Below, one piece after another: positions 47,163 to 59,746 of a DNA stretch of 64,000 nt. How positions within the stretch are numbered: position 1 is the stretch's first letter; every line of letters begins with the position of its first letter. Both the position numbers and the translations under genes were made by a program. Origin of the DNA: Azolla caroliniana (lineage: Eukaryota; Polypodiophyta); contig JBHGNT010000005.1 in NCBI GenBank assembly GCA_043228905.1, positions 3,162,001 through 3,226,000 on the forward strand, in the 5' to 3' direction. The notes beneath the pieces were generated by a model. It saw only the letters and a list, made by a program, of their open reading frames with translations, was not told where the DNA came from and made no database searches.

Positions 47163-50100
47163 TTTAGATAAACAGGGAAACAAAGAAAGACTCTTCAATA
47201 TTTCTTAAATCTCAAATTCATCCCATGAGACAAATCATTTGTACAAAAGTGTATGTCTGCGCACTATTGCAAATCGAACGTGAGATAAGTTGTATTTGTG
47301 TCTGCAGAAGGAAAACTCGCCCTATGAGACAAATCCCTATTAGGAATGTTTTAACTCCAGGAGTGCTTACCCACCAAGTCTCTTTATTGATTGAAGAAGC
47401 ACACCTTTTTAGAACCATAAAACCTAGTCAATCTGTGACAGCAGACTCCAGATTCACTGTCTAGACATGAGGCTCAGATGGGCTCCAGGAGGCAGAAACC
47501 ATTCTCAGATATTCTGGGGGGATTAATTTCCCCTTCTTCTGATGTTCGTGTTCCTATATGCAGGAAAACGTACAAATTTTGAGCATGCGTGTACAATCCA
47601 TTGCACTCTAGGATACTGCGCCTGTGACTAGGATTTGCAGTATTTGACAAACCTGCCCATACATTTCTTTATAAATTTATTCTTTACTTATGATACATCA
47701 GAGAGATGCACAATATTGTGTGTTCTTATAAGTTCCCCATTCCTTAGAACATTATGTTTTACCTATTATAAATCCAATGAGGTGGACACTGTTATATTTC
47801 ATTTTGTGTCATATGCAAATCTTGTCTGTTGTAGAGATTATAAGATTTCTTTCTTCTTTGGCCCTTCCAAGTTCCTATCATAGAATCCGTGATTGCGTGT
47901 TATGTGCTTTTTACTACACATTTAAAATACAACCCAAATCTCTCTCATTCATTGGTACTAGATTTCTGGTTTCCAGAGATTCCATGGATCACAACCCATA
48001 TCTTACCAAAAACTGGCATCCTTCATATCATAGTTCATATATGGCAAATTACCTTCCCATATCTTATTAACACAAATGTGCCATTGTTACATGATGCCAT
48101 TGATTCATTGGGTGACACTGTCTGTAAAGATAGAATATCTTTAAAGACTATAATCTTCTGCCTTTCCAGCATGATACAATGATAATATTGTACATTGTTT
48201 GGAGGTCAGAAACATAACCTATGGAACCGAAAAAAACATTGCAAGAGGACTCCTCTCTTGCTGGGCATTACAAGAGTGTTGAGACACATGTGGCCAACGC
48301 ATGTTTCTTGCTCACTCAGCTTATGTAGAGAGCATAAATATGTGCCTAAGATGCAGAGATGGGTCCATCAACTCCTTGGAAAAGAGGGGGAACATCTATG
48401 AATATGTCTTCATCTTATTTACAAAGGTTAGAAATATCTCTTTCAACTGTGTGACTATTACTTAAGATTGGCCAGTTGCAAACAAATTGTCATTCCTGCA
48501 CGATAAGAATACTAAGAAAGAGGGGAGAATGTGCAATCATTAGCCATAGAAACTCAAAAGAGGATTAGAAACAAAATATTTCAGCAGTAAAAGTGGCTTT
48601 ACCTCTTGTTCAGCATCTTGCACTTTTGATAACCACGCTGGATCTTCCTCCTGAAATAAATTGATTCAACTTGCATTGTAGAGCTAAAATAGGATGGTAT
48701 AAAGAATTGAAGATGGAACACACACCTCTAAAATTTTTACAAACAATCTCATTGCTTCAATTGAAGACATATTTCCAAGTGCCTGCCAGCTGCAAACACA
48801 GTTTATGAAGATTATCTTAAAGATCTGTGCTAAATGAATCTGTTAAACCTAGAGCAATAGAAAGTATGAAATCCTGAGAATCACTGATTGCAGTTCAACT
48901 GTTCCAAATTTTGTGAATCAATGCCACAAATAAGGATGGGTGTGTCAAAACTGATGGATGAAATCCTATAATGTTGAAGTCATTCAAGCCTTATAAAGTC
49001 AAACTAGATCAATATCAGCTAACAAATGCTCCCTTAACGTTCACTGGCATAAATTATGTCATAACATGGTAGAGAATTGGTCATAGCACTAAAGTTATCA
49101 TAACAGAAGATAATTTGCTCTCTCTTGAGTGATCAGTATCCATATCACTTACACTGGTTATTATGTATGTCTCGTGCCTTACAAGTTACACCCATCTCTT
49201 GTATCTCTCACCATTCATGCATGTCTTATTAATCATATAAATCAACATGTTTTCTAGCTCATTCATACTGGTTGTGATTGGTTGGGATCATTCTATTAAA
49301 CCCATGTCACCAATGCCCTCATGGATCTAGGTGACCCAAATGTGCCATCTATGAATCAACATCGAATATCCAGCATTGTTGAGATGATGCCATTGAGAAA
49401 GAAAACATAAATTGAAAATTTTCCTGCTTCCACATTAAAATGGCTCATCAATCTTAAACTTTGACACAAACCTCCACCCTCTATTTGAATTTCTCCTGTC
49501 ATAAATGTTGTGCTTCTTCTGCTTAGCTAATGCATTGAGCTCATCATTCTACTACATTTTGTTTGACACAGTAAATTTAATGTGTGACAATTTTCTCTGT
49601 AGGTTTAAAGGTTCACAGAAATAACCATGTCAGCATCTTAGTTTTAGCTCAGAAGCATACGTCTTCAGATGTTTTTGAAGAATTGTCTTATCTTCACATC
49701 CATTACTATCATTAACTAGTCTGTGTGCATACCAGTTGTGACTATAACTATAATATTAACCAATGAATCCAATTATGTCAGAGGTTGACCCAATAGCTAA
49801 TAGATAACCTTCTGGTCAGCTATGAGCTACTGAGAGATAGAACATACTATCAGAAATAGTCACATACTGCATTGCAAGGATTTAAAGGCTTCCCAAAATC
49901 ATCAAAATGATACACACGATTATTATGTCTCATTGCTTAAACTTTATTCAATTTAAACCATGGCTAACCTCTTCCATTTCTCATGCTCCCGAGCATTTCG
50001 TGTGTTGGGCTTTGGGGCCTTGCAAGGTCCTATACTTGCCTGCAAATAAAACCTTACATTATGATCCACACAAATTATGACCTTGATATAAATTTACGTT

Positions 50101-51081
50101 AAAAACAAAGGAAATTTTCAAAATGCCCATTTTTTTCTTCATTTCTCCAAATTCCTCTAATCCAATCAGATCCTCAAACAGCAGTATTTTTGGGATTCAA
50201 TCAAGATGAAATATCACAACATGATTTTATGTGTATGAGACATCAGAACCAGTACACAATATATTCCACATTATGATTCAGATCTATATTTTATCAGCAA
50301 TATGAATCATAAAGGAAACATAAGTGAGATCAGATCAAGATGAAAGCAATATGGACATCAAATAAAAAAGAAAGAATTGTTCCAATTGGATCGATTGGAT
50401 CAAACGAAACCATTATGGAGATCACATAAGAAAAAACATAAACATTATCAAGATCAAAATATCTCTATTGAAATGCAAGAGCAGAAAACGTAAAAGAAAA
50501 TTATCAAGATAGGACTATGGCCAAATGCAACATTAAGATCAGATCAAAACCAAAGATTATTTGAAATTAAACCAAGATCAAATATAATTCAGGATATATC
50601 AAAATAAAAATCTTTATTTGAAATCATCTAAAAAGGAGATGCATAATTGAGATCAGATGAACATGGAAACGTTATTCAGGTTCGGATAAAGTTAAATGAA
50701 TTATTGAGACCAGATCAGATCAATCCAAAAATATTTAATGGATGGTAAGATCAGACAAAGAAAAGGTTAGATCAACAGAAAAAGAACGAAAAGACTCCAA
50801 ATCAGATCAATTCACGAAGTTCTCAGAGAATCATTCCCATAAATTGGTGAATTGTATCGAAATATACGCCTTTTTTAGAATAATTTCTCCAAAATGACAT
50901 GAGCTGGTGGGAGAGAAGCGGTTCACATTTTACACACCTGTTGATAAAGAGCGTAAAGAATGGTATTGGATTCGTCTGAGAAGCGAGGAGGAGATCTGGA
51001 AGGTGAGTTTATCAATCCAAATCCTGCGTACGAGGCTGCAGAGAGGAATCGGTCAGGGTAAGGAGGTCCACTCCGCGCCAT
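42673..51081 (-). CDS. Acyl-CoA-binding kelch-repeat protein (ACBP4/5-type), 19 exons
   Basis: Cytosolic protein that binds long-chain acyl-CoA esters and uses kelch repeats for protein contacts. Exons: 51081-50938, 50039-49969, 48789-48726, 48650-48603, 47553-47467, 46924-46706, 46628-46551, 46417-46319, 46227-46161, 46087-46026, 45952-45813, 45668-45542, 45208-45094, 44404-44316, 44087-44004, 43906-43739, 43662-43543, 43451-43392, 42864-42673; 677 aa, close to known ACBP4 length. The ACB domain (about 10-110) starts PYPDRFLSAASYAG and has FSDESNTILYALYQQASIGP, KWKSWQALGNMSSIEAMRLF and VKILEEEDPAWLSKVQ. Kelch blades follow (VSGRRPTPRYQHAAEIIGDK, MYVVGGNHNGRYLNDMQLFD, LIMFGGEDGKRRLLNDLNIL, FLVFGGGSHSTCFNDLNVLD, VLIAFGGYNGHYNNDV). 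The C-terminus is a coiled coil (STLQAENDRLKQDL, LQKEVEILRRQMAA) ending with the conserved GGVWGWLAG. Exon 5 is the least certain; it keeps frame and has a weak donor. Confidence 0.94.
47131..47159 (+). repeat. (AC)n microsatellite in an intron
   Basis: A clean AC run in the intron between exons 5 and 6 of the acyl-CoA-binding protein gene. Confidence 0.9.
50100..50880. repeat. GATC-rich low-complexity block in ACBP intron 1
   Basis: Within the first intron (50040-50937) the words gatca and agatcagatca recur dozens of times at irregular spacing, for example near 50325, 50385, 50449, 50535, 50570, 50652, 50711, 50750 and 50802. It is not a regular tandem array. Confidence 0.7.
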
Positions 51082-53010
51082 CGCTGCGGGCTGCGGGCTG
51101 CGAGCTGCGATGGCTCTGCTTCTGCTTCTGTTTCCGCAGCTTCTGAATTATGAATGTAGTTCTTCATTTATCATACACACAGACATACGTACATACATAC
51201 ATACATATACTGTATACATATGTGTGCTCTACAGGTATGTACATTTGAAAATACACCCTCCTCCGTTTCCCTTTATTTTTTGGGAATGCCCCTCCCCTGT
51301 GTTTCCTTTATTTATCTGAATGCCCCCCTCACTTTTCTTCTATTTCCCAAAAGCCCATCGTCCATCCCACCCACCCACCCGAGCTTTACCATTGTATTAT
51401 TCCTACCTGCTCTTAGATACATGTGTTCTAGGCCTACCTGTTTACCGTCGTCAACACACACCTACCCCATGCAAAAACATTATGTTATGTTCTTGGATAA
51501 ACAATCTCAATTATTTTTCCCGAAACAAATTTCAAAATTACAAGAACTTCATCAACGCAGGATATGATCGACTCATGAACTTGACATAATACCTTAACTT
51601 TATCGAAGGCAAAGTTAGCAACTTAGGGTCAACTACATAGACCACAAAAATATCCCCTAGACTAAGGGGTTTTGAGGTGGACCTTTCTCTTTAAATTTAT
51701 AAACACAACACTATTGTTAGATATTAAAGCCCTAACGAAGAAATAGAGGTCGTGGTAAATCAATTACAGAATGCCCCTACATCAAAAGAGATGCTCCAAG
51801 AAATCAAAGGAATATTCACTCAGGGTGAGAATATATGCAAAATTTTCATTAATAAATTGGCATTACTATAACGCCACTTAACGATGTTAGAGAAAACCCA
51901 ACCAATGCCAAACATCTAGATCAACATTTGAAGTTTTACTAGGAAAACAATAAACACACAAACCCCAAAAGCCAACTATCTCATGATTTGTTATAAAAAG
52001 GTTAAACATGTAACACAACTCCACTTTTCATCATTTGAAGAGTGACAATGCCCACCACTAACTTGGGAGTAGCACCCCTATCCATAAAACTACTACTCTC
52101 CTTAATAGAAAGGGGACAACATGTAGTTCGCCTTGCTAAAATAGTTGAAAGTTTTTCCAAATTAGCAAACTAGTCCAAATGTTTATTGGATATCGATAAA
52201 TGCTTATAACCACGTGAAGTGCTTGAAGAAAATCCTTTAGGCATTCGAGCCCATTGCACACATCATGTGTGTTGGAACCTTTAGGTTGACTTTAAATGAA
52301 CAAGAGAACGTTTGGTTTTCAAACTATCCCAAATGAAACGTTACATGATTTCACACACATAAGAGTTTGTCACAAACTGCACAATATGAAGTATGACGTG
52401 GAATGCAATAGATTGATTGTTCTTGATTCACCATTGAGAAGCTAAAGAGATGTTCTAAGATTATATTAGGTGCACAAAAGGCCTACTTCATAAACCTAAA
52501 ATGGGAGATAAAATTATACACAATAAACTTATGAACTGATTTGTTCATGGTTGTATGATTCAACCCTAAATTTCCTCATAGGCACAATGTATGCATGATT
52601 GTTTGAAGCGTGTTTAGTGTTCATGACCATGGAAGACTCAAGTATAGGGCTACAAACACCTCTCACGATGGCTATAAACCCAAATGGTCCAATGTTGTAT
52701 CCCTCCACTTGAACCACCCCAAAGAAGGACAAAAAACCTATTGCATACACCATGTGGGAGAATATAAAGTATTTCACATGCTAAGGGCATTACACAACAC
52801 AAATACCCATATGTTCATAATGTAGGTAAAACTATTGCAAATGGCGTAATACTTTTGCCATGCACAACCTAGGCAATTGTTGAGAACAACAAGCTAGGAT
52901 ATTTGAGCAAGGGCCTTTTGTAGAACAACCATGACACAAATGCATGTATGTCACTTAGTAGGTAAAAATATTGCAAATTATATAAGACATTTTACATGCA
53001 CAACAGATGC
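51082..53010. other. 5' flank of ACBP gene and intergenic DNA
   Basis: The first 300 bases include a tacatacatacat simple repeat and poly-C/T words (aaaatacaccctcc, gaatgcccctcccc, gaatgcccccctcac) like those upstream of the kinase gene. From 52770 a diverged earlier copy of the block duplicated at 53.0 kb is visible (ttgagcaaggnnnttttg...aattgttga words). No gene recognised. Confidence 0.45.
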
Positions 53011-53365
53011 AATTGTTGAAAACCACCAACTAATATGTTTGAGCAAGGAATTTGTGCAAAACATCCTCAATCACACCTTTCTAGCACATTGGAAATTTTG
53101 CCACAATAATCATCATGCATTAGGATGTTAGTGTCATACAGTTGGAGTATGACCTAAGGTAGAAATTCATGTTGGGGGAGTCACCAATTGTTGAAAACCA
53201 CCAACTAATATATTTGAGCAAGGAATTTGTGCAAAACATCCTCAATCACACCTTTCTAGCACATTGGAAATTTTGCCACAATAATCATCATGCATTAGGA
53301 TGTTAGTGTCATACAGTTGGAGTATGACCTAAGGTAGAAATTCATGTTGGGGGAGTCACCAATTG
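53011..53365 (+). repeat. 175-bp tandem duplication, two copies
   Basis: Two almost identical copies starting with aattgttgaaaaccaccaac at 53011 and 53186. Each contains ggaatttgtgcaaaacatcc and ends gggggagtcacc. Confidence 0.9.
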
Positions 53366-53366
53366 T

Positions 53367-53775
53367 ACGCACAGGACATACATGCTTACCTCGACCAAGG
53401 GTAGTCAAAAATATTGTCGTACCTGAAGTATATGAAGTACCGCACAAAGAGAAATGAGTCTATACCCATGAGGATCCCTATATGGATGGGCATCAAATGT
53501 GACAACTATAAGGGTTATCACATGCTGAGAAACTACCCTACGAAAAATGAGTATTGTAATTTAAATGCTACGCACAGGACATACATGCTTACTTCGACCA
53601 AGGGTAGTCAAAAGTATTGTCACACCTTAAGCATATGACGTACCGCACAAAGAGAAATGAGTCTATACCCATGAGGATCCCTATATGGATGGGCATCAAA
53701 TGTGACAACTATAAGGGTTATCACATGGTGAGAGACTACCCTACAAAAAATGAGTATTGTAATTTAAATGCTACC
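53367..53775 (+). repeat. 203-bp tandem duplication, two copies
   Basis: Directly abuts the 175-bp repeat. Copies begin acgcacaggacatacatgct at 53367 and 53570 and differ by a few substitutions. Each keeps an open frame reading RTKRNESIPMRIPIWMGIKC, which I cannot assign to any family. Confidence 0.9.
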
Positions 53776-55230
53776 AAAGTTATGCTCAAAATGTTACGAG
53801 AAATAATATCATGTCTTTTGGTTTTTAACGACCCTATAGGGCTTAATATTTTCAGTCTAGAATATGGTCATATTGTAATTTGTGGGGAATTACCCTATAT
53901 TAGGTGCAATTAGTTAATGTTCAATGGGCCCTTCAGGATTTCCAACTTGTATAAAAGAGCAAGAGCTCTTATGTAAATAGGGACTTTGGGTGCCAAAACT
54001 TTGGGGTCACCTTTTGATTCACAAACTCTCTCTTTCGCATTCACTAAGAGTAACGTTCCTCCATGTCGCTTTTTGCACAAACTAATTTTTACTTAGTCAT
54101 TGTCTATTTAATTGAGATACTCCATTCTTTCATCATTCAGTTATTATTTATTTAACTAATGCAAACATATTTCTTAATTAGTGTAGAGATGATGTGTGTG
54201 TTAATGTTAGTTCAATTTAATAAGCCTTTGAGGCTTCCACAATTGAATGCAATCGAGAAATGTTAATTTCTGTTGAAGTATGATATGGTCTTTATCATTA
54301 GGGAGTGATGCCCCCAATCTCTCACTTAGCCTACCATGAGGAGGCTATTGGAGACTAAGACCGTCAATATGCGGAAACAAGGATCAACACCTTTGTGAAG
54401 CACAACAAGATGAACAGAAGACAAGATCAATTGACAAAGTGAGAGGGAGAGAGAGAGAGAGACTCAGAGGCACACAATATACAACTTGTATTATTCAAAA
54501 TGGAAACCATAACAATGAACAACCTTAACATCTAGGTTACAAGAGTTAGTTTAAATACCAACTGACTTAGGGCGACTGCCCTTTCCACTATTTACATAAA
54601 TAACCTAAAATCTAGTATGTCCAAATGGGACAATGTGAATACATCCATTAAGTACCCGTATTCGACAGAGGCTAACCGCTCTCGACTCAATAGTGACTCT
54701 TCAAAATGCAACATTTCATGTATGAGTCATTTTAGCCTCTTTGAGGAATCTTGATTCGCCAAGGAAGTGCCTCATTATTAAACAAGCCAACCACATCTAT
54801 TTATCAATAGATATAAGGTTTAATAGCTTGATTCCAAGGAGAAGGTACTTTGTTGAGGCTATGGTGGGAACACCTTGTCCCAAATTTCCCCATGTCGTTT
54901 CTAGGTGTCTTGCACCAATTGCACATCCTTCTCTTTGTAGAGTTCTATCTCCTTATTAAGGTTGTTTGTGGAGTTGGACCTTTGTTTATCCTTTTGTTGG
55001 CAAAAGAGGCACCAATGGGTGTAAAGTAGTCTAAAGATAATATTAAACTTAGACAACTTGTTTCTCTCCTCTATTAAATAATTATCTTAACTAAGGAATT
55101 ACGTAATGTCACAATGTGGTTTACTTCACTTTTTTGGGGAAATTAGAATTAGAATTAGTATTTTTATCGTCTATAAAGAGGCCAATTTTGGGACTAGAGT
55201 ATATATGTGTTCTTGATATGTGTCTTCTTC
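53776..55230. other. Intergenic; LTR-like promoter words
   Basis: At about 53952 tataaaagagcaagagctct is followed by a short transcribed-looking leader ending in ctctctctttcgc, reminiscent of an LTR U3/R boundary, and gaggggagagagagaga-like simple sequence lies near 54441. No matching second LTR or coding region is visible. Confidence 0.35.
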
Positions 55231-56520
55231 CTAAAAAGGGGTATTTATACATTGAAGCACAAAATCTCTATGTGTGAATAAAGCATACACATATGAGCAC
55301 AACCTTCTCGGTGGTGTCTTAAGTATGGCACTTAAGTTATCACTCCCTCTTAGTATGTCAATATATCTTGAATGAATTGCACTATATGTCGAGCATGTGA
55401 AGAGCAAGTGACATTCATCCTCTACCATGCCTTCATTGCATACTTTGCATGTCTTCAAATTCGTTACATTTTGATACCATGATGCAACTTCAATACCTAA
55501 CTTGTGAGATCGACTGCGAAGTAGTGTAAGGCTCTACGAGCATTACTACTCATATTGGTAATGAGATAAGGTTGGATACGATCAATAGGCATTCTTGCTT
55601 TATATTGAAACCAACATTCAGGGTTGACATTTGCAATGTAGTATTCTAGTTGTCCTCTTAGCGTCTTCCCGCTTCATCCTTAATTATTCCACCAACCTTT
55701 CCTCAATCATTACATACTGCATAGCATTGCCCGAAAGCTCTAAAAGATCATCCACACCCCATCGTCTAAACCATTTCCTTAACAACCCAACCGGATGAGA
55801 GAATCTTACTTTTATGATTCTTTTGTAGCTTACATCCAACATTCCAAGCAAGATATGGTAATCGATGATTCGACATATTCTTGACTTTTGTAATGTATTA
55901 TATACTCTTTGGAGTGCCAATAGTTCTATGGGCCAAACACCTATTTCCAAGACCATAACCTCGTAAGAGGTACTGCATTTAACTCCTAATTGCCTCCTTA
56001 AAAACATCTTTTGAATTTTTTATAATACCAAGGTGTATCTTTTTGTCAAAAAAAGAAGAAAAAAACATCTTTTGAATTTTCTCAATATCATTCCATGCAT
56101 TACGAGAGATGGTACCACCCCGTACTTCTACTTCATAAAGCAATACTTGAGTTACCATGGCATTGAACAACATTAGTTTTACTTCCCATCCACAAGTATC
56201 ACTTTGGTTGCAGTGGTTCTCCAAAAGGTAATACGATTTCCAACCAACTTGAAGCCTAAAATCAAAGCATGCACCCCATTTATTTGTGGCGGGTACATCA
56301 AAACCAAGATATTTAAAGATTTGAACAAATTGTATATGTTCACCTCTATATGTGAGCATAGGGTAATGATGAGGTTGGATGGTTTGCACTACCATCATTT
56401 TTGTTTTCTCCACATTCACTACTAGTCCACTACTATGGCAAAATTCTTCTAATACCCCAATTAAATTTTGCATACTATCAACATCATAGGGAGAGAATAA
56501 AGTGGGGATATGCTCCACTA
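55231..56520 (-). mobile_element. 5'-truncated LINE fragment (RT C-terminus and zinc finger)
   Basis: On the minus strand SPYDVDSMQNLIGVLEEFCH, SSGLVVNVEKTKMMVV and FKYLGFDV match the RT region just after the catalytic YADD, which itself is missing. FLRRQLGVKCSTSYEVMVLE and a terminal Cys/His motif (CKVCNEGMVEDECHLLFTC, about 55395-55451) follow in other frames. This family differs from the LINE at 28.7-34.0 kb. Confidence 0.8.
56000..56080 (+). mobile_element. 41-bp retroposon tail with 20-bp target-site duplication, nested in the LINE fragment
   Basis: Identical 20-base direct repeats (56000-56019 and 56061-56080; they begin aaaaacatctttt) flank 41 bases containing ataccaaggtgtatcttttt and an A-rich tail. 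The same 3' phrase ataccaaggtgaatcttt plus poly(A) is found at about 56678-56702, so this is the 3' end of one retroposon family. Its net length (61 bases) accounts for the frame change in the host LINE. Confidence 0.8.
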
Positions 56521-59500
56521 AGGTGGCTTTTTTAACCCCCCATTATGGAAGGATCCCGATTTTAGATGTGTAAATGAACTTTCTAATTGCTATTTGACAT
56601 GTTGATTGATTTGGGTATGCTGGTTATGTTTTCATGTATGAGTTCTTTGTGGCCTTTGGGCATATTTCCATTGATACCAAGGTGAATCTTTAAAAAAAAA
56701 AAGTGGTTTGATCATTCTACTCGATGGTTTAAATAACATACAAAGCACACAACACAATCACATACTCAATTACCTATCATAAGCAAATATAAAAATATTA
56801 GTGTAAGACCTAGAGTTAAATGCTTGGCATTAATCTCATGAAAAATGAGAGAAGAGGGGTTCATCAAGTTGAGGAGAGAGGAGGGTTTGATGAGAGGTGG
56901 ATGTCATTGTGTGTGGGATGGAGAGAAGGATGTGAAATGTGTTCTTGTTGGGAGGGCAATTTGGTAGAAAATCTGATGGTTTATTTGGAAGGGGGAACAA
57001 GGTAACGAGGGAGGTAGTTGCGCCAAAGATAGAGGTGATGCAAATATAATGGAGTAAGACAAGGTGTAAGTGAGTTGTTGAGTAGGCAATGGAGCACATT
57101 GATTTCATTGAATATTTGAGGGGAGGCAACTAGAAGTTTTGTATGAGCTTGGTGATCTCAAGAAACTCCGTCAAGTTAGAGGTAGAGCAAGACAACTTGG
57201 TATATACTTAAAACCCAAACGAAGCTCTATGTTAATGTGATGCAAAAACAATGGGGCAAAATCTTCTTGTTGGCATGTATGTTGAATGTTAAACCTTAAG
57301 CTACAGTATTTTGGCATGGCAAAGACCACATGCCATGGTTGTGAGCAGCCAAATTTGATCTGAGCAAGCGGTGGAAGAAAGTCTTATAAGGTCAATCTTA
57401 GACAATCTTTTATCACATTACGCTAAAGAATAATGCAAAAACAATGCCCTTTACTATTAATATATAAACTACTCATTCTTGCCATTATGATCTAACAATA
57501 TACTTTTTACCATTTTGAGAGCTTGTTTCAATATAATATGATCATGCACTGATCAAAAGTTTGTTTTATAATCATTTCAAACCTTTGGGTTGTGGAAAAT
57601 GGAGGTCACTTTAACTTTTGGGCAATGAAAAGCCAAAAGGGAAAACAACATATACATGTTTTCAATCCTAAATACATGGAGATACATCAAGGTTAGGTCC
57701 TAGGAAATTAGGTGTAGTCAAGGTAAACTATATAATTATTGTAGTACTACAAACATGATTTTCCGTTTTAAGTTCAGCTACACTAAAGTGCATTAAACCA
57801 CCAATACAATGAAAAGAGAAACGAAACAAAAGAATAATAAACAAGTATGTTCATCCTAAAGTACAATATGAAATCATGGCCTCCAATATCACTTACAAAC
57901 TTAAAATATATATGGACCTCCACCAACCAACAACACACTTTTCGAGTATTTGAATCTTAAAATCGTGGGTACATGTCGTAAGACAGTATGCTTTCATTAT
58001 AAATGTTCACCATGCTTTAGTATGAGATCATGCATAGTAAAAACCTGATGCTTAAAGTAGCATTGATATAGATATACTCGTTCTTATACTTTAGGAAATG
58101 ACCCTCGACAGAAACACAATTCGGCCTTTAAAGTTTTTGTACTTTAGGAACGTACCTTCTACCTCATGCATTACTCAATTAATAAAGCACCATCAACTCA
58201 ACTAATCTTCACCTTGTGATAAGACTTAAATAGCTCCTAATCACTTTCGATACCTTTAATTCTTTTCAATCACTCACCAATTGGCTATTACTAGTTATAA
58301 TGTGTGCTTACTAAGATCATACATATTTGTTTTGTACTTCATTGATACACCTCATGATTCATGTCGCTACATTGATATTATTGTATTGGCAAGTCATCCA
58401 CTTTGGCACATAAATAGGGTGCCTTTTATAGCTAACAAATATCGATGGAGAACAAGTGGAAAAACGATTTATTAATGAGAGACAATACCATAAGGGATAC
58501 AAGTTACAAACACTTGTATCCAAGTTTCTAGTATTGTCTACCCAAAGATAATACTATTGTACTATTTCCGAGTTGGTTAACCCTTGTTATAAACACAAAC
58601 TCTAAGATATCTATTCAACCAAGTAATAGCAAAAGAAAAGATGAAACAAGATATTGATTGATGCGCCAAGGTACAAATAGTCTTCCCAAAAGAGAAAAAC
58701 AAGTATGATGTCAATGACCTTCAAAATCATTTCAATCAAGTGATACATATGTTCTCTTATTACTTTTTATGTGTGACGTTTAAAAATATTTACTCTCCTT
58801 AACATTTCCCTTATGACATAGAAATTAGTTATGCTTCCAATGTTGTTTGAGGAGAGACAAATTTCAAATAATGCTAAGTACTTTTTCTTCTATATACATA
58901 TGTACAATAGCAAAACCAATCATACAACCACATGAATTGACTGTTCATACCAGTTACAACCCTAAAGGTTCTTAATACTTTATGACTTCTTTGTGATACT
59001 TTTTGAAATATTTATGAACTTTTCAGTACCCCAACAATTAAAGCTTCAAACCAACCAAACTTGAACATTCAACCTAAAAGTTGTTTATGCTTTACAATAA
59101 TTTTTTGTTTCTTTCAACTTTGGAGCATAAAATTTCAAGAAACAATGATATAGCTTTTGATTCGAACAAAGCACATCTAAGCTACCGTCAGCCGTTCAAG
59201 TAGAGACATAAACGTATTACATCAAACTCATTCAAAGAAGAAAAAGAAAATGTCTTACATCAAACCCATTCACAGGAATAAAATAACATTTAGAATATGA
59301 TGAAATGGGATGACTTTAGAAAGCCATTCCTTGGGACCAGACTTTGCATTCGACAGGTGGTACCCAAACGAATCGCAGAGGGGCACACTGATGCCGAGCA
59401 GCACGATGGTGAAACGAGCAACACATGAGATGGGACGGAGTTTCAAGCGCACAAGGATAGACAAAAAACATCAAAGTGACACACAAGAGACTCAAGAAAC

Positions 59501-59746
59501 ACTTCGAACAACTTAAAGATTCAGGAAAGTTCGTGTTTTTCGTGATCGAGAAAGCATTGCGGCTACCCGAGAAGAGACCCAATGCAAAGAAGAGCAACAG
59601 AACACACTGAAATAAAAAGAAACAGAGTAATCATAATAATAATAACAATGAGAGAGAAGATGTAGATATGCTGGTTAATAATCACAATGAGCAAATAATG
59701 ATTCAAACTAATGTTAATAGCTAGATATTTAGTGTTTGGAGGTCGT
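56521..59746. other. Intergenic; a retroposon 3' end, otherwise nothing recognised
   Basis: A LINE-type 3' tail (ggcctttgggc..., ataccaaggtgaatcttt, A run) lies at about 56650-56702 on the plus strand. Beyond it I find no domain-bearing frame. The last few hundred bases (59265-59746) probably include the glycosyltransferase 3' UTR. Confidence 0.45.

Noticed and set aside
12576-51081. A metabolic gene cluster linking sulfurtransferase, glycosyltransferases and acyl-CoA binding
   Set aside because: The genes belong to unrelated housekeeping pathways and different compartments, with no shared orientation or duplicated members; proximity alone is not evidence.
53414-53913. Retroviral-type zinc knuckle in the duplicated frame (CDNYKGYHMLRNY)
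   Set aside because: Two of the three cysteines are Tyr and the spacing before His is three residues instead of four, so it is not a usable CCHC motif.
56820-57130. Pair of overlapping frames of about 60-97 codons
   Set aside because: No recognisable domain, frames oppose each other on both strands, and composition matches the surrounding spacer.
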